DNA of 64,000 bases from Mycolicibacterium gadium (GCF_010728925.1 NZ_AP022608.1:4712001-4776000), one strand, 5' to 3'. Counted from the first letter of the stretch, positions 1 through 10,895 are shown. The notes: generated from the sequence alone by a model not told the origin. Numbers and translations are program-made.

Positions 1-3000
1 GCACGGACAACAAGATGCGCACCGAGGAGGTGGACGCCGAGCGGGCCGACTACCTGCGATATCTGTCGGTAATCCGCGACAACGTGCGCGCACACGCGGC
101 CGAACAGCGTGCCGCCCTCGAGTGGTCTCATCCGGATCCCAGGTTGCTCGCCGAGGTGCCTGGCACCCGCCGCCAGTGGGAGCGCGACCCGCACGACAGC
201 GACTTCCTCGTCGTGCGAACGGGTTTGCACGATGCCCCGCTGGGCACAGGGCTGCGGGTCAAGGACAGCGCCGACGAGGTCGACCTCGAACCGGTTTCGC
301 ACACCACCTTGCGCGGACTGCTCGACGTGCAGCGCACGGTGCGCGCCGTCCCCGCGGCGATCGATTTGGCCAAGGTCTCGCGGATCTCCGTGCTGGGCGA
401 GCCGGACGAGGTTCGTGCTGCGTTGCGCGCGTGGCTCATCCAGGCGGTCACCTGGCACGACCCCGCCGTCCTCGGTGTCGCCCTGGCATCACCGGCCTTC
501 GAGAGCGACGACTGGTCGTGGCTGAAGTGGTTGCCGCACAACGACGTACCCGGCTCATCCGACGGGGCGGGCCCCGCGCGCTATCTCTGCGGCGACGTTG
601 CGCAACTACGCTCGTTGCTGGATCCGGTACTCGCCGACCGCCCACCGTTCGGCTCGGACGCGGATTCGGGTGCCAAGCATCTGTTGATCGTCATAGACGA
701 CCCCGAGAACGACGATCCGAACGTCCTGGTGCCGCGCGTCGGGCTCTCCGGTGTGACGCTGGTGCAGCGCATCGCCGAACCTCCGCACCGCGAGCAGTAC
801 CCCGACCCCGAACGGCCCATCCTGCGCGTCGCGGACGGGAGGCTCGAGCGGTGGCAATCCGGTGGCTGGGCAGCGTATGTCGACGCGGCCGATCACCTCG
901 ATGTCGCCGAAGCCCGCCACGTCGCGCGACGGTTGTCCCGCTGGGATTCCAATCCGAGCCAGGCGCGTACGAGCAATGCCGGGGTGGCGACGTTTTCGAC
1001 ACTGCTCGGGATTCCGGACGCCGCGGCGCTGGACGTGGCGAGTCTGTGGGCGCCCCGCGCGCGTGCAGACGAGCTTCGGGTGCCCATCGGTGTGACGTCG
1101 ACCGGCGATCCGTTGGAGTTCGATCTCAAGGACGAGGCAGAGGGCGGCATGGGCCCTCACGGTCTGATGATCGGTATGACCGGCTCGGGCAAGTCGCAGA
1201 CGCTGATGTCGATCCTGTTGTCGCTGCTGACCACTCACTCCGCGGACCGGCTGATCGTCATCTACGCCGACTTCAAGGGTGAGGCCGGTGCCGACATCTT
1301 CCGCGACTTCCCGCAGGTGGTCGCCGTCATCTCGAACATGGCCGAGAAGCGTTCCCTGGCAGATCGTTTCGCCGACACACTGCGCGGCGAGGTGGCGCGT
1401 CGCGAGCAACTGCTGATGGAGGCCGGCAGGCGAGTGCAAGGCAGCGCCTTCAACTCGGTGCTGGAATACGAGGCCGCCATCGCGGCGGGCCACGATCTGC
1501 CGCCGCTACCGACGCTGCTCGTGGTCGCCGACGAGTTCTCACTGATGCTGTCCGATCATCCCGAGTACGCAGAGCTCTTCGACTACGTTGCTCGCAAGGG
1601 CCGGTCGTTCCGCATCCACATCCTGTTCGCATCGCAGACTCTCGACGTCGGTCGCATCAAGGACATCGACAAGAACACCTCGTACCGCATCGGGCTCAAG
1701 GTGGCGAGCCCGGCCGTCAGCCGCCAGATCATCGGCGTCGAGGACGCGTTCCACATCGAGGCGGGGCCGGATCACAAGGGTGAGGGTTACCTGGTGCCGA
1801 CGCCCGGCGCCATGCCGGTCAAGTTCCGCAGCACCTATGTCGACGGCATCTACGACCCGCCCCGGGTCGAGAAGTCGGTTGTCGTGCAATCGCTTCCGGT
1901 CCCACAGCTGTTCACCGCCGGCCACGTGGAGGCGCCCGCGGATACGGTGACGGTCGTCGAACCCGCCGCGCACGAGGACCGTCCGCCGCGCAAGCTCGTC
2001 GCCACCATCGGCGGCCAGCTCTCGCACTACGGCCCCAAGGCGCCGCGGTTGTGGCTGCCCCCGCTGGACGAGCCGATACCGCTGGACGAGCTGCTCGCGC
2101 GCGCGGACGTCTCCGAGCGTGAATGGCGTTGGCCGTTAGGCGAAATCGATCGACCGTTCGCGATGCGGCGTGATCCGCTGATCTTCGACGCGACATCGGC
2201 CGCCGCCAACGTGCTGATTCACGGCGGACCGAGGTCGGGCAAGACAACGGCGCTGCAGACGTTCATGCTGTCGGCCGCCGCGCTGCACTCGCCCCGCGAC
2301 GTCACGTTCTACTGCCTGGACTACGGCGGCGGTCAGTTGCGCGAGCTCGAAGACCTCGCGCACGTCGGCAGCATCGCGTCGCCACTGGAACCCGAACGCA
2401 TCCGGCGCACGTTCGGTGAACTCGAACAGCTGCTGCAGGCGCGACAAGCTCGTGGCCACTCCGGCAACGGCGAGCGTGATGAGTACGGCGAAGTCTTTCT
2501 CGTCATCGACAACCTGTACGCCTTCAGCCGCGACAACACCGACACGTTCAACACCCGAAACCCGTTGCTGGCCAAGGTCACCGAGCTGGTCAACACCGGT
2601 ATGTCCTATGGCATCCACGTCATCATCACCACGCCGAACTGGCTCGAGGTGCCGTTGGCGATGCGCGACGGGCTCGGGTTGCGGCTCGAGCTCAAGCTCG
2701 CGGATGCGCGTGACAGCAATGTGCGGATCACCGGGGCGCTGCGCAGGCCCGCCGAAGCCGTGCCCGCCGACCAGCCGGGGCGCGGCCTGACGATGGCCGC
2801 CGAGCACTTCCTCGTCGCCGAGCCCTCGCTGCGCGATATCGCGGTCATCAACGCGCGGTACCCGGGTGTCGCGGCGCCACCGGTGCGGCTGCTGCCGCTG
2901 GAGCTGGTCCCGGCCGCGGTGGCGCCGCTGTATCCGGCACCGGAGCGGGTGGTCGTCGGCCAGCGCGAGGAGGACCTCGCCGCGGTGTCGTTGAGCTTTT

Positions 3001-3719
3001 CGGACAATCCCTTGCTCATGGTGTTCGGCGACGCCAAATCGGGCAAGACGACGTTGCTGCGCCATGTGATTCGCACGATCCGCGAGAACTCGACGCCGGA
3101 CCGCGTGGCGTTCACGGTGATCGACCGCCGCCTGCACCTCGTCGAGGAACCGTTGTTCCCCGACAACGAGTACACCCCGAACATCGATCGGATCACGCCC
3201 GCGATGCTCGGGCTCTCGGCACTCTTGGAGAAGCGCCGACCGCCGGCTGGGCTGAGCCCGCAAGAGTTGAGCAGGTGGTCCTATCAGTCAGGTGCCGATG
3301 GCCACACCCACTATCTGATCGTCGACGACGTCGACCAGATCCCGGACGCTCCCGCCGTCAGCGGGCCGTTCGTCGGTCAACGTCCGTGGACCGGCATCAT
3401 CGGGTTGTTGTCGCAGGCGAGCGAGCTCGGGTTGCGCGTCATCGTCACTGCGCGAGCAACGGGGTCGGCGCACGCTTTGATGACTGCTCCGCTGCTGCGG
3501 CGCCTCAACGAGCTGCAAGCCGCCATCGTCATGTTGTCCGGTAACCCGCAGGACAGCGGCAAGATCAGGGGCCACCGGTTCCGCAGGTTGCCCGCAGGTC
3601 GCGCCATGTTGCTGGACGACGGCGATGCTCCGACGTTCCTGCAGCTCGTCAATCCGCTCGCAGACACAGTCCAAGGCAGCACCGGACATCACGGAAACCG
3701 AGGAAGGGAGTTCAACTGA
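1..3719 (+). CDS. eccC3: ESX-3 type VII secretion ATPase EccC3 (5' end outside window)
   Basis: This is the motor ATPase of the ESX-3 secretion machine. It is a membrane-anchored FtsK/SpoIIIE-like protein that recognises EsxG-EsxH-type substrates. The frame is open from the window edge, so the N-terminal membrane part, roughly 100 residues by comparison with the about 1330-residue M. tuberculosis protein, lies upstream. Three nucleotide-binding domains are visible from their Walker A loops: GMTGSGKS near 1173-1196, GGPRSGKT near 2224-2247 and GDAKSGKT near 3027-3050. The first domain also has the DEF Walker B-type stretch after LLVVA. The stop TGA (3717-3719) shares its last base with the ATG of the PE gene, indicating translational coupling. 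Family and locus assignment rest on the downstream PE5-PPE4-esxGH order, which is specific to ESX-3. Confidence 0.96.
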   Translation, partial: TDNKMRTEEVDAERADYLRYLSVIRDNVRAHAAEQRAALEWSHPDPRLLAEVPGTRRQWERDPHDSDFLVVRTGLHDAPLGTGLRVKDSADEVDLEPVSHTTLRGLLDVQRTVRAVPAAIDLAKVSRISVLGEPDEVRAALRAWLIQAVTWHDPAVLGVALASPAFESDDWSWLKWLPHNDVPGSSDGAGPARYLCGDVAQLRSLLDPVLADRPPFGSDADSGAKHLLIVIDDPENDDPNVLVPRVGLSGVTLVQRIAEPPHREQYPDPERPILRVADGRLERWQSGGWAAYVDAADHLDVAEARHVARRLSRWDSNPSQARTSNAGVATFSTLLGIPDAAALDVASLWAPRARADELRVPIGVTSTGDPLEFDLKDEAEGGMGPHGLMIGMTGSGKSQTLMSILLSLLTTHSADRLIVIYADFKGEAGADIFRDFPQVVAVISNMAEKRSLADRFADTLRGEVARREQLLMEAGRRVQGSAFNSVLEYEAAIAAGHDLPPLPTLLVVADEFSLMLSDHPEYAELFDYVARKGRSFRIHILFASQTLDVGRIKDIDKNTSYRIGLKVASPAVSRQIIGVEDAFHIEAGPDHKGEGYLVPTPGAMPVKFRSTYVDGIYDPPRVEKSVVVQSLPVPQLFTAGHVEAPADTVTVVEPAAHEDRPPRKLVATIGGQLSHYGPKAPRLWLPPLDEPIPLDELLARADVSEREWRWPLGEIDRPFAMRRDPLIFDATSAAANVLIHGGPRSGKTTALQTFMLSAAALHSPRDVTFYCLDYGGGQLRELEDLAHVGSIASPLEPERIRRTFGELEQLLQARQARGHSGNGERDEYGEVFLVIDNLYAFSRDNTDTFNTRNPLLAKVTELVNTGMSYGIHVIITTPNWLEVPLAMRDGLGLRLELKLADARDSNVRITGALRRPAEAVPADQPGRGLTMAAEHFLVAEPSLRDIAVINARYPGVAAPPVRLLPLELVPAAVAPLYPAPERVVVGQREEDLAAVSLSFSDNPLLMVFGDAKSGKTTLLRHVIRTIRENSTPDRVAFTVIDRRLHLVEEPLFPDNEYTPNIDRITPAMLGLSALLEKRRPPAGLSPQELSRWSYQSGADGHTHYLIVDDVDQIPDAPAVSGPFVGQRPWTGIIGLLSQASELGLRVIVTARATGSAHALMTAPLLRRLNELQAAIVMLSGNPQDSGKIRGHRFRRLPAGRAMLLDDGDAPTFLQLVNPLADTVQGSTGHHGNRGREFN

Positions 3720-4039
3720 TGACTCTGCGCGTAGTTCCCGAGGGCCTTGTCGCGGCCAGCGCCGCGGTCGAGGCACTGACCGCCCGACTCGCCGCCGCTC
3801 ACGCCGCGGCCGCGCCCCTGATCAGTGCCGTCCTGCCGCCGGCCGCCGATGCTGTGTCGCTGCAGACCGCGGCGAGCATGAGCGCGCACGGCGTGCAGCA
3901 CAACACGATGGCCGCGCTCGGCGTCGAGGAACTCGGACGTTCCGGGGTCGGGGTCGGCGAGTCCGGTGCCAGCTATCTCACCGGTGACGCGATGGCCGCT
4001 GTGTCTTATTTGGCGGCCCACGGGCCGCTCGGTAGCTGA
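3719..4039 (+). CDS. PE5: PE family protein PE5
   Basis: A 106-residue PE protein, the ESX-3 substrate that pairs with the next gene product, PPE4. It has the Pro-Glu pair at residues 7-8, an alanine-rich two-helix body, and the general type VII export signal YxxxD at residues 86-90 (YLTGD). There is no PGRS-like extension, as expected for the ancestral PE group located in ESX clusters. Its ATG overlaps the eccC3 stop by one base, and it ends two bases before the PPE4 start, so PE5 and PPE4 are made together. The heterodimer is expected to be escorted by EspG3 and exported through ESX-3. In M. tuberculosis PE5/PPE4 have been connected with siderophore-dependent iron use. Confidence 0.93.
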   Translation: MTLRVVPEGLVAASAAVEALTARLAAAHAAAAPLISAVLPPAADAVSLQTAASMSAHGVQHNTMAALGVEELGRSGVGVGESGASYLTGDAMAAVSYLAAHGPLGS

Positions 4040-4041
4040 AC

Positions 4042-5586
4042 ATGATGGCCCCCATCTGGATGGCTCTCCCGCCGGAGGTGCACTCCGCGATGCTCAGCGC
4101 AGGCCCTGGCCCGGGCCCGATGCTGGCTGCCGCGGGGGCTTGGCAGTCGTTGGCCGCCGAATATGCCTCCGCCGCAGCGGAGTTGACCGGCGTACTGGGT
4201 GGGGTCCAGGGTGGCGCCTGGGAGGGCCCGAGCGCCGAGCAGTACGTCGCCGCACATGCGCCGTACCTGGCGTGGCTGGCACAGGCGAGTGCCAACAGCA
4301 CGGCGACCGCCGTTCAGCACGAGACGGCGGCCGCCGCCTACAGCGTGGCGCTCGCGACGATGCCGACACTGGCCGAGCTGGCGCTCAACCATGCCGTACA
4401 TGGGATCCTGGTCGGCACGAACTTCCTGGGGGTCAACACGATTCCCATCGCGCTGAACGAAGCCGACTACGTGCGGATGTGGATTCAGGCCGCGACGACC
4501 ATGAGCACTTATCAGGCGGTGTCAGGCGCCGCGGTGGCCGCCGCGCCGACCACCATGCCCGCGCCGTTCCTGCTGACTCCCGGTGTCGGAGAAGCGGGTT
4601 CGGCGGCAGCAGACGCACAGCAGTCCGCAGCGATGGTGACGGCCGCCGATTCCGGTGCGGCGCTGAACGTCGCGGACTCGATCTCGGATCTGCTGCAGCG
4701 GATCAGCAAGTTCTTCGAGGACTTTTTCGAATCGATCCTGAACTTCGTACGCAACTTCTTTCGCGCCATCTTCGACTCCCTGAGCGACTTCCTGAACAAC
4801 TTCCTCGGGTGGCTCGGCAACCCGTCGTCGGGGGTGCTGCTCTTGTTCATCGCATACCAGGCGATCACCCAGCCGCTCGGATGGACCACCTGGTCGATGA
4901 TCTTCGCCGCTCCGATATTCCTCCCGATCATGATCGGGCTCATCTACCAGTATCTGAACCCGCCACAGGCGGTTCCCGCGCCCGCCCCTGCTCCCGCGCC
5001 CGCGCCGGCCCCCGCACGTGCGCCGGTGGCCCGGGCGGAGAGCCTGCCACCGATGACATCGGTGGCACCGACTGTGCCCACTGGAACTGCCGCACCGTCA
5101 CCGTCGGTCAGCGCCGGGTCCGCGCCCGCCGGCGCCGCGCCGGCACCGAGTGTCGGCGCGGCGCTGCCGTACGTCGTTCCCGGAGCGGGCCCGGACGGCG
5201 GTGTCTCCCCGACGTTCCGGGACGGCATCGCAGCCAAAGCGCCCGCCTCCGACATCGCGGCATCTGCCGCGGCCGCGGCGGCGGCGTCGTCGTTGGCAAA
5301 ACGCAAGGCTCGCCGTAAGCGTGCGCAGCCGATCCACCAGCGCCAGTACGCCGACGCGTACATGGACTACGAACCCGAAGCCGAGGACACTCCGCCGGAA
5401 CCGCGGTCGCGCATGCGCGCGTCCGAACGCGGTGCTGGGACAGTCGGTTTCACCGGTGCCGCAACGAAGCCGGAGACGGAGCAGGCCACCGGTCTCACCG
5501 AGCTCGCCGGCGACTCGTTCGGCGGCGGTCCCACAGAACCCATGTTGCCCGGCGACTGGGACCAAGAGGGGGGAACGCGCAACTGA
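4042..5586 (+). CDS. PPE4: PPE family protein PPE4
   Basis: A 514-residue PPE protein whose length matches M. tuberculosis PPE4 (about 513). Pro-Pro-Glu lies at residues 10-12 and a WxG-type turn (AWEG) follows in the conserved helical N-terminal domain of about 180 residues that docks on PE5 and the EspG3 chaperone. The C-terminal part is unusual for an exported protein. It has an amphipathic and then strongly hydrophobic stretch around residues 215-310, a Pro-Ala repeat tract (PAPAPAPA) around 310-330, and a basic KRKARRKR patch. The gene follows PE5 by two bases. Likely role: outer-envelope or surface component of the ESX-3 iron-acquisition pathway. Confidence 0.93.
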   Translation: MMAPIWMALPPEVHSAMLSAGPGPGPMLAAAGAWQSLAAEYASAAAELTGVLGGVQGGAWEGPSAEQYVAAHAPYLAWLAQASANSTATAVQHETAAAAYSVALATMPTLAELALNHAVHGILVGTNFLGVNTIPIALNEADYVRMWIQAATTMSTYQAVSGAAVAAAPTTMPAPFLLTPGVGEAGSAAADAQQSAAMVTAADSGAALNVADSISDLLQRISKFFEDFFESILNFVRNFFRAIFDSLSDFLNNFLGWLGNPSSGVLLLFIAYQAITQPLGWTTWSMIFAAPIFLPIMIGLIYQYLNPPQAVPAPAPAPAPAPAPARAPVARAESLPPMTSVAPTVPTGTAAPSPSVSAGSAPAGAAPAPSVGAALPYVVPGAGPDGGVSPTFRDGIAAKAPASDIAASAAAAAAASSLAKRKARRKRAQPIHQRQYADAYMDYEPEAEDTPPEPRSRMRASERGAGTVGFTGAATKPETEQATGLTELAGDSFGGGPTEPMLPGDWDQEGGTRN

Positions 5587-5636
5587 GCAGACCGTCCGAC
5601 CGAATCCGTCAGAGCTGAGAATCGAAAGGAAAAGCC

Positions 5637-5930
5637 ATGAGCATGTTGGACGCTCACATCCCGCAGCTGGTCTCCTCGGAGGCCGCGTTCGCCGCCAAGG
5701 CTGCGCTGATGCGCAGCACCATGGCCCAGGCCGAGCAGGCGGCGCAGTCGGCGCAGGCCTTCCACATGGGCGAATCGTCGGCTGCCTTCCAGGCCGCGCA
5801 CGCCCGCTTCATCGAGGTGTCCGCCAAGATCAACTCGCTGCTCGACATCGCGCAGATCAACCTTGGCGACGCCGCAGGCACGTACGTGGCCGAGGACGCC
5901 GCGGCGGCCAGCACCTACACCGGAATCTGA
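5637..5930 (+). CDS. esxG: ESX-3 secreted protein EsxG
   Basis: A 97-residue WXG100-superfamily protein that forms a 1:1 helical-hairpin heterodimer with EsxH. As in other EsxG proteins the WXG turn itself is absent: the inter-helix turn reads HMGES at residues 43-47. The export signal YxxxD is present at the C-terminus (YVAED, residues 83-87). A purine-rich ribosome site (GAAAGGA) sits just before the ATG, after a 50-bp gap from PPE4. The sequence is very close to M. tuberculosis EsxG (MS-LDAHIPQLV start, AASTYTG end), so the identification is secure. Confidence 0.97.
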   Translation: MSMLDAHIPQLVSSEAAFAAKAALMRSTMAQAEQAAQSAQAFHMGESSAAFQAAHARFIEVSAKINSLLDIAQINLGDAAGTYVAEDAAAASTYTGI

Positions 5931-5966
5931 GATCTGAACTTCCCAAACTGACGAGAGGAGAACCTG

Positions 5967-6257
5967 ATGTCGCAGATCATGTACAACTACCCGGCGATGC
6001 TCGGACATGCGGGCGAGATGGCCGGCTATGCCGGTGCGATGCACGGTGTCGGTGCGGACATCGCCGCCGAGCAGGCGGCGTTGGCGAGCGGGTGGCAGGG
6101 CGATACCGGCATGACCTACCAGGCGTGGCAGGCGCAATGGAACACCAGCCTCGAGGAGCTCGTGCGGGCCTACCGCGCGATGGCCGCCACCCATGAGACG
6201 AACACCATGTCGATGAGCGCCCGCGACGCGGCCGAAGGCGCCAAGTGGGGTGGCTGA
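5967..6257 (+). CDS. esxH: ESX-3 secreted protein EsxH (TB10.4)
   Basis: A 96-residue WXG100 protein, the partner of EsxG. The WxG turn is WQG at residues 43-45. The zinc-site ligands known from the M. tuberculosis complex are partly kept: His14, His76 and Glu77 are present, but residue 70 is Arg instead of His. The ATG is preceded by GAGAGGAG, a strong ribosome site, 36 bp after esxG. EsxH has no YxxxD of its own in the expected place, which fits export as a heterodimer carried by the EsxG signal. Identification is secure from sequence and position. Confidence 0.97.
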   Translation: MSQIMYNYPAMLGHAGEMAGYAGAMHGVGADIAAEQAALASGWQGDTGMTYQAWQAQWNTSLEELVRAYRAMAATHETNTMSMSARDAAEGAKWGG

Positions 6258-6263
6258 GGTTCG

Positions 6264-7145
6264 TTGACCGCTAACGCAGTCGAGCTGACCGCGGAGCAGG
6301 CCTGGTTTGTCGCTGATGCGTTGGGCGCAGGGAGCTTTCCCTGGGTTCTCGCCATCACGCCGCCCTACAGCGACCACGCGCAGCGCGCGGCGGTCGCGGC
6401 CAGGCTCTCCGCGGAGCTGGCGGCCCTGGGGGTGATGACCGGGGACGGGGTCATCGATCCCGGTGTTCGCCAATGGGTCACGACGACGTGCCGGCCCCGG
6501 CGCTGGATGGACCTCAGATTCGTTCGCGGATCCGGAAACATGCTGCGCGGCCACGTCGCACGTCGCGTCGAACAGACCGATCAGCACGCCGTCGCGCTGC
6601 GTGGCGGCGGCCTGATCACGCTGACGGCCTTGAACATCGACCATCCGCAGGCACTGGTGCCCGTCCTGACCGCCGGGCTGTCGGGACGGCCGCCCGCGAA
6701 ATTCGAGGAGTTCACCATTCCCGCACGGACCGGGGCGCGCGCCGACGAGCAACTGCGCGACGGCGCCGCGCTCGATGACGTCATCGAGTTCCTCGGCATC
6801 CCCGCGACCGCGCGCGCCGTCGTGACGGCGGCGTACGCGCCGGACCGCAGCTATGTGGAGATCGTCGCGGGCGACCACCGCGACGGCCATCGCGTCAGCA
6901 CGAATGTCGGCGTCAGCGTCGTCGACACCCGAGAAGGGCGTGTCCTCGTCGCCCCGTCGAAAGCCTTCGATGGGGAATGGGTTTCGACCTTCGCCCCAGG
7001 CACACCGCTGGCCATCGCCACCGCGATGGAGCGGCTCACGTCCACGCTGCCCGACGGGCCGTGGTTCCCCAACCAGCAGTTGACCCGAGACTTCGACTCG
7101 GACCAGAGAACGGAACACCAGCAATGGCGTCAGACAGTCAGTTGA
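6264..7145 (+). CDS. espG3: ESX-3 PE/PPE chaperone EspG3
   Basis: A 293-residue cytosolic chaperone that binds the hydrophobic tip of the ESX-3 PPE proteins and delivers PE-PPE pairs to the secretion complex. The N-terminus (NAVELTAEQAWF, then FPWVLAI and PYSD) matches the EspG family. The start chosen is TTG at 6264, six bases after the esxH stop and preceded by a GAGG element that overlaps the esxH stop. No ATG lies in a suitable place upstream. The 3' end overlaps the eccD3 start by 22 bp, so it belongs to the same transcript. Confidence 0.93.
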   Translation: MTANAVELTAEQAWFVADALGAGSFPWVLAITPPYSDHAQRAAVAARLSAELAALGVMTGDGVIDPGVRQWVTTTCRPRRWMDLRFVRGSGNMLRGHVARRVEQTDQHAVALRGGGLITLTALNIDHPQALVPVLTAGLSGRPPAKFEEFTIPARTGARADEQLRDGAALDDVIEFLGIPATARAVVTAAYAPDRSYVEIVAGDHRDGHRVSTNVGVSVVDTREGRVLVAPSKAFDGEWVSTFAPGTPLAIATAMERLTSTLPDGPWFPNQQLTRDFDSDQRTEHQQWRQTVS

Positions 7146-8563
7146 TCGGCACGAATTCATCGGCGGTGATGCCCATCGTTCGCGTCGCGGTGCTCGCCTC
7201 GGGCGGCCCCGACTCTGCGGGCGGCGGTCGGGTCACCGACATGGCGCTGCCGACAGAGCTTCCGCTGCGCGAGATCCTGCCCGCGGTGCGGCGAATGGCG
7301 ATGGCGACGGATGACGGCGACTCTTCTGACTCGGTGCAGCTTTCGCTCGCCCCGATCGGTGGTGCGCCGTTCAGCCTCGACGCCACACTGAACACCGTCG
7401 GCGTCGTCGACGGCGATCTGCTGGCGCTGCAACGGGTACCGGCCGGGCCGCCCGCGCCGCGGATCGTGGAGGACATCGGCGACGCCGCGGTCATCTTCTC
7501 CGCCGCACGGGAAAAGCCGTGGAGTGCAAGCCACATTCAGCGAGGCGCGACACTGGCCCTGATCGCACTCATCCTGACCGCAACGGTGTTCGCCACCGCG
7601 CACCGGCTGTCAGTCGGCGGCTATGCCGGGCTCATCGCGGCGTGCGGCGTCGCGGTGCTCTCCGTGCTCGTCACGATGCTCGCGTGGGGACGCGCGCCGA
7701 AACTCGCTACCGCGCTGTCGATCACGGCGCTGGTCCCGATCGCCGCGGCCCTCGGGCTCTCCGTGCCCGGCGAGACCGGCGCGGCGCAGGTGCTGCTGGC
7801 CGCGGCCGGCGTGACGGCATGGGCGATCGTCAGCATCACCGTCGCAGAGCGCGCAATCGCGGTCTTCACCGCGGTGACCGTGGTGGGTGTCGGCGCCGTC
7901 CTCACCGCCGGTGCTGCGACGATCTGGCACCTGGACACCGTCGTCATCGCCTCGATCTTGATCGTGCTGGCCCTCGCGGTCACCGTGCAGGCCCCGCAAC
8001 TCTCCGCGACGTGGTCGCGCCTGCCTGCGCCGGTGATCCCCGCGCCGGGCGATCCGACGCCGCCGCCGCCCTCGCTCAAAGTGCTGCAAGACCTCCCTCG
8101 TCGGGTGCGCGTGACCGATTCGCACCAGACCGGTTTCGTCGCAGGCGGTGTGGTGCTTGCGACCGTGGGAACCTGGCTGATGGCCAACCCGACCGGAGTG
8201 TCGTACTGGGCGTGGTACGTGGTGGGTGCGGTCGCGCTCGGCGCGGTGTTGCGCGCCCGGGTGTGGGACTCCGCACCGTGCAAGGCGTGGCTGCTCGCCC
8301 ATCCGTTCCTGATGGGTTCCCTGTTCCTCGTCGGGTTCGCAGCCGAGGACCGCTACACCGCGGCTTGGTGGACGCTGGCGGCGCTGGCGGGTCTGACGGC
8401 CGTGTTCGTGTTCGCGGCGCTCGTCCCGCGGGTCGCGTCGCCGGACACCTATTCGTTGCCGATGCGCCGTCTGGTGGGTTTCCTCGCCTCCGGAGTCGAC
8501 GCGTCGCTGATCCCGGTGCTGGCGTATCTGGTTGGACTGTTCGCCTGGGTCTTGAATCGGTGA
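7124..8563 (+). CDS. eccD3: ESX-3 membrane channel component EccD3
   Basis: A 479-residue integral membrane protein of the ESX-3 core complex. A ubiquitin-like cytoplasmic domain occupies about residues 20-95 (starting VRVAVLASGG). It is followed by a linker and about eleven hydrophobic helices from residue 135 to the end, the usual EccD layout. EccD dimers line the putative membrane pore. The reading frame is open further upstream, but ATG 7124 gives the family length (M. tuberculosis about 472) and overlaps the espG3 end by 22 bp. The stop TGA shares a base with the mycP3 ATG. Confidence 0.93.
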   Translation: MASDSQLIGTNSSAVMPIVRVAVLASGGPDSAGGGRVTDMALPTELPLREILPAVRRMAMATDDGDSSDSVQLSLAPIGGAPFSLDATLNTVGVVDGDLLALQRVPAGPPAPRIVEDIGDAAVIFSAAREKPWSASHIQRGATLALIALILTATVFATAHRLSVGGYAGLIAACGVAVLSVLVTMLAWGRAPKLATALSITALVPIAAALGLSVPGETGAAQVLLAAAGVTAWAIVSITVAERAIAVFTAVTVVGVGAVLTAGAATIWHLDTVVIASILIVLALAVTVQAPQLSATWSRLPAPVIPAPGDPTPPPPSLKVLQDLPRRVRVTDSHQTGFVAGGVVLATVGTWLMANPTGVSYWAWYVVGAVALGAVLRARVWDSAPCKAWLLAHPFLMGSLFLVGFAAEDRYTAAWWTLAALAGLTAVFVFAALVPRVASPDTYSLPMRRLVGFLASGVDASLIPVLAYLVGLFAWVLNR

Positions 8564-9954
8564 TGTACGCGATGCTGCGCAGTGCGCTTGCGGCTGCGAC
8601 GGCGATGCTGGCCGTCGCGACAGTGAGTTGTCCTGCGGCAGGGGCGATCACGCCGCCCGAACTGGACCCCGGGGCGGTACCGCCTTCGGGGGCGCCGGGT
8701 CCCGTACAGCCGATGGCGCAGCGCAACCCGTGCGTCGCCACCGGTGTGCTGCCGGGCAGCGATCCCGGCGCGGTGAACCAGAACTCGTCGATGCTCAACC
8801 TTTCCGGGGCGTGGAAATACAGCCGCGGCGACGGGCAACTCGTGGCGGTACTCGACACCGGCGTGCGGCCAGGACCACGCCTGCCGAACGTCGACCCGGG
8901 GGGCGACTTCGTGGAAACCACCGACGGTCTGGTGGACTGCGACGGACACGGAACTCTGGTGGCCGGCCTCATCGCCGGACAGCCGGGTGACGACGATTTC
9001 TCGGGAGTCGCACCTGGCGCGCGGATCCTGTCGATCCGGTCGACGTCGGCGCGGTACGCACCTCGTGACTCCGGGGAGGATCCCGTCACCGCACGGGTGG
9101 CGCTCGACGTCGCAACGCTCGCACGGGCCGTCGTGCGCGCGGCCGATCTCGGTGCCCGCGTCATCAACATCTCGGCGGTGACGTGCCTGCCAGCGAACAA
9201 GACCGTCGACCAGACCGAGCTCGGTGCCGCGTTGCGTTACGCAGCGGTCGACAAGGACGCCGTCATCATCGCCGCGGCCGGAAACAACAAGGCCGGACTG
9301 AATCCTGGTTCGGCGTGTCCGTCGAATCCGCTGTCGGACCCCGGTCGGCCCGAGGACCCGAGGAACTGGGCGGGCGTCACCGAAATCTCGATCCCGTCGT
9401 GGTGGCAGCAGTACGTTCTGTCCGTCGGCTCGTTGAATTCCTCCGGCACGGCTTCGAATTTCACTATGGCCGGCCCGTGGGTGGGCATCGCGGCGCCGGG
9501 CGAGAACATCACTTCGGTCGGGAACGCCGACGGTGGCGGGCTCGCCAACGCGCTGCCCAGCGACCAGGGTGAGCTTTTCCCCCTCAACAGCGCAAGTTTT
9601 GCCGCGGCGTATGTCTCCGGCGTTGCGGCGTTGGTGCGCAGCCGATTTCCAGAGTTGACCGCCGACCAGGTGGTCGAACGACTGACGGCCGGGGCGCAGG
9701 GGGCGGCCCGCGCGCCGTCCAACCTGACCGGCGCCGGGCTCGTCGACGCCGTCGCGTCGTTGACGTGGGACGTCAGCGCCGCGAGCGACGTCGCCGGTGA
9801 ACCTCGACCCAAACCCGTAGCGGCCCCGCCGCAACCGGCACCACCGGACAACACGCCGCGCACGGTGGCTTTCGTCGGCACCGGTGTGCTGGCGCTGGTC
9901 GCCGCCGTCACCGCGGGGGTCGCCGCCCAACGACGAAAGACGGAGACAAAGTGA
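8563..9954 (+). CDS. mycP3: ESX-3 mycosin protease MycP3
   Basis: A 463-residue membrane-anchored subtilisin-like serine protease needed for stability of the ESX-3 complex. An N-terminal signal peptide of about 28 residues is followed by the S8 catalytic triad: Asp98 (VLDTG), His129 (DGHGT) and Ser345 (NSASFAAAY). The oxyanion Asn241 lies in AAAGN. A single transmembrane anchor spans about 434-455, with a short basic cytoplasmic tail (QRRKTETK). ATG 8563 overlaps the eccD3 stop. The frame is open 348 codons upstream, but that part is antisense-like filler inside eccD3 and was excluded. Confidence 0.95.
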   Translation: MYAMLRSALAAATAMLAVATVSCPAAGAITPPELDPGAVPPSGAPGPVQPMAQRNPCVATGVLPGSDPGAVNQNSSMLNLSGAWKYSRGDGQLVAVLDTGVRPGPRLPNVDPGGDFVETTDGLVDCDGHGTLVAGLIAGQPGDDDFSGVAPGARILSIRSTSARYAPRDSGEDPVTARVALDVATLARAVVRAADLGARVINISAVTCLPANKTVDQTELGAALRYAAVDKDAVIIAAAGNNKAGLNPGSACPSNPLSDPGRPEDPRNWAGVTEISIPSWWQQYVLSVGSLNSSGTASNFTMAGPWVGIAAPGENITSVGNADGGGLANALPSDQGELFPLNSASFAAAYVSGVAALVRSRFPELTADQVVERLTAGAQGAARAPSNLTGAGLVDAVASLTWDVSAASDVAGEPRPKPVAAPPQPAPPDNTPRTVAFVGTGVLALVAAVTAGVAAQRRKTETK

Positions 9955-10895
9955 CCATCCGAATCGCGCTCGCGCTGCTTCTCATCGTTCCCGCGGCCAT
10001 GACCTATCCGTGGGATTCCGACCAAGACTGGTGGATCCTCGGTGTCGCTGTCGGCGTCACGCTGTTCGTATTCGCCTGGTGGCGAGGACTGTTCGTGACA
10101 GAGATGATCGGCCGTGTCTTCGCTATGTGGCGGCGCAACCACGCCAAGTCGAAGCCAACGGCGGCCGCCGAAGCCACCGTTGTGTTGCACGTCGACGATC
10201 CGGCCGGCATGGGCCTGTCGCTGCCGACGGTGGCCGGGTACGTCGAACGTTTCGGCGTCCGCTGCGACAAGGTCCGGGTGACCAACCGCGACGACGATGG
10301 CGTCCGCACGACCTGGATCAGCATGACGCTGCGCGCCGTCGACAACCTGGCGGCGCTCAAGGCCCGTTCCGCCGACCTCCCCCTGTCGGACACGGCCCAG
10401 ATCGTCGGTCGCCGACTCGCCGATCACCTCCGCGAGGACGGTCTGCTGGCGGTCATCGTCGACGAGGCGCCGACTCCGCTGACCGGTGGCGGCCGCGAGA
10501 AGTGGCGCGGAGTCCGGGAGGACAGCGGATTCGTCTCGGCGTACGGAATCCCGCTTGACGACGATCTCTCCGATCGGCTCGCCGAGTTGTGGTCGCAGCC
10601 GACGGAGACGTGGACGGCGCTCGAATTCGGTGGCACCTCAGCACAGCCCACGGTGCGGGCGCTGTGCGCGATCCGGACCGCCGAGCCAGTACGCGGTACG
10701 CCGATCGCGGGTCTCACGGCCCAACCCGGTATTCAGGGCCTGTTGCTCACCGCGTTGGCGCCGGGGTCGGCGGAACGCCTCGACATCCCCAGCAGCCCAC
10801 TGCCACAGGGACTGCTCGAGCCGGCAGGATGGCTGGTAGGCGGCCGTTGGTCAGTCGAACATGAAATCGCGCATGAAGCGGGTCATCCTGCGTAG
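9951..10895 (+). CDS. eccE3: ESX-3 membrane component EccE3
   Basis: A 314-residue protein at the periphery of the ESX-3 membrane complex. Two hydrophobic helices lie near the N-terminus (about residues 2-18 and 24-45), followed by a soluble domain. The GTG start overlaps the mycP3 stop in a GTGA arrangement. M. tuberculosis EccE3 is slightly longer (about 331). The gene ends the ESX-3 operon. Its last 45 bp overlap the tail of the convergent hydrolase gene on the other strand. Confidence 0.92.
   Translation: MTIRIALALLLIVPAAMTYPWDSDQDWWILGVAVGVTLFVFAWWRGLFVTEMIGRVFAMWRRNHAKSKPTAAAEATVVLHVDDPAGMGLSLPTVAGYVERFGVRCDKVRVTNRDDDGVRTTWISMTLRAVDNLAALKARSADLPLSDTAQIVGRRLADHLREDGLLAVIVDEAPTPLTGGGREKWRGVREDSGFVSAYGIPLDDDLSDRLAELWSQPTETWTALEFGGTSAQPTVRALCAIRTAEPVRGTPIAGLTAQPGIQGLLLTALAPGSAERLDIPSSPLPQGLLEPAGWLVGGRWSVEHEIAHEAGHPA

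Noticed and set aside
2136..3263. 375-codon minus-strand open frame in eccC3
   Set aside because: Shadow of the third ATPase domain region of EccC3, no ribosome site and no domain.
5367..7160. 597-codon open frame on the minus strand across PPE4, esxG, esxH and espG3
   Set aside because: It is antisense to secure ESX-3 genes. Its composition is the Arg/Gly-rich type produced by GC-rich codon bias, with no domain.
7519..8562. 348-codon N-terminal extension of mycP3
   Set aside because: Lies wholly inside eccD3 in another frame; the signal peptide and TGATG overlap show that mycP3 starts at 8563.
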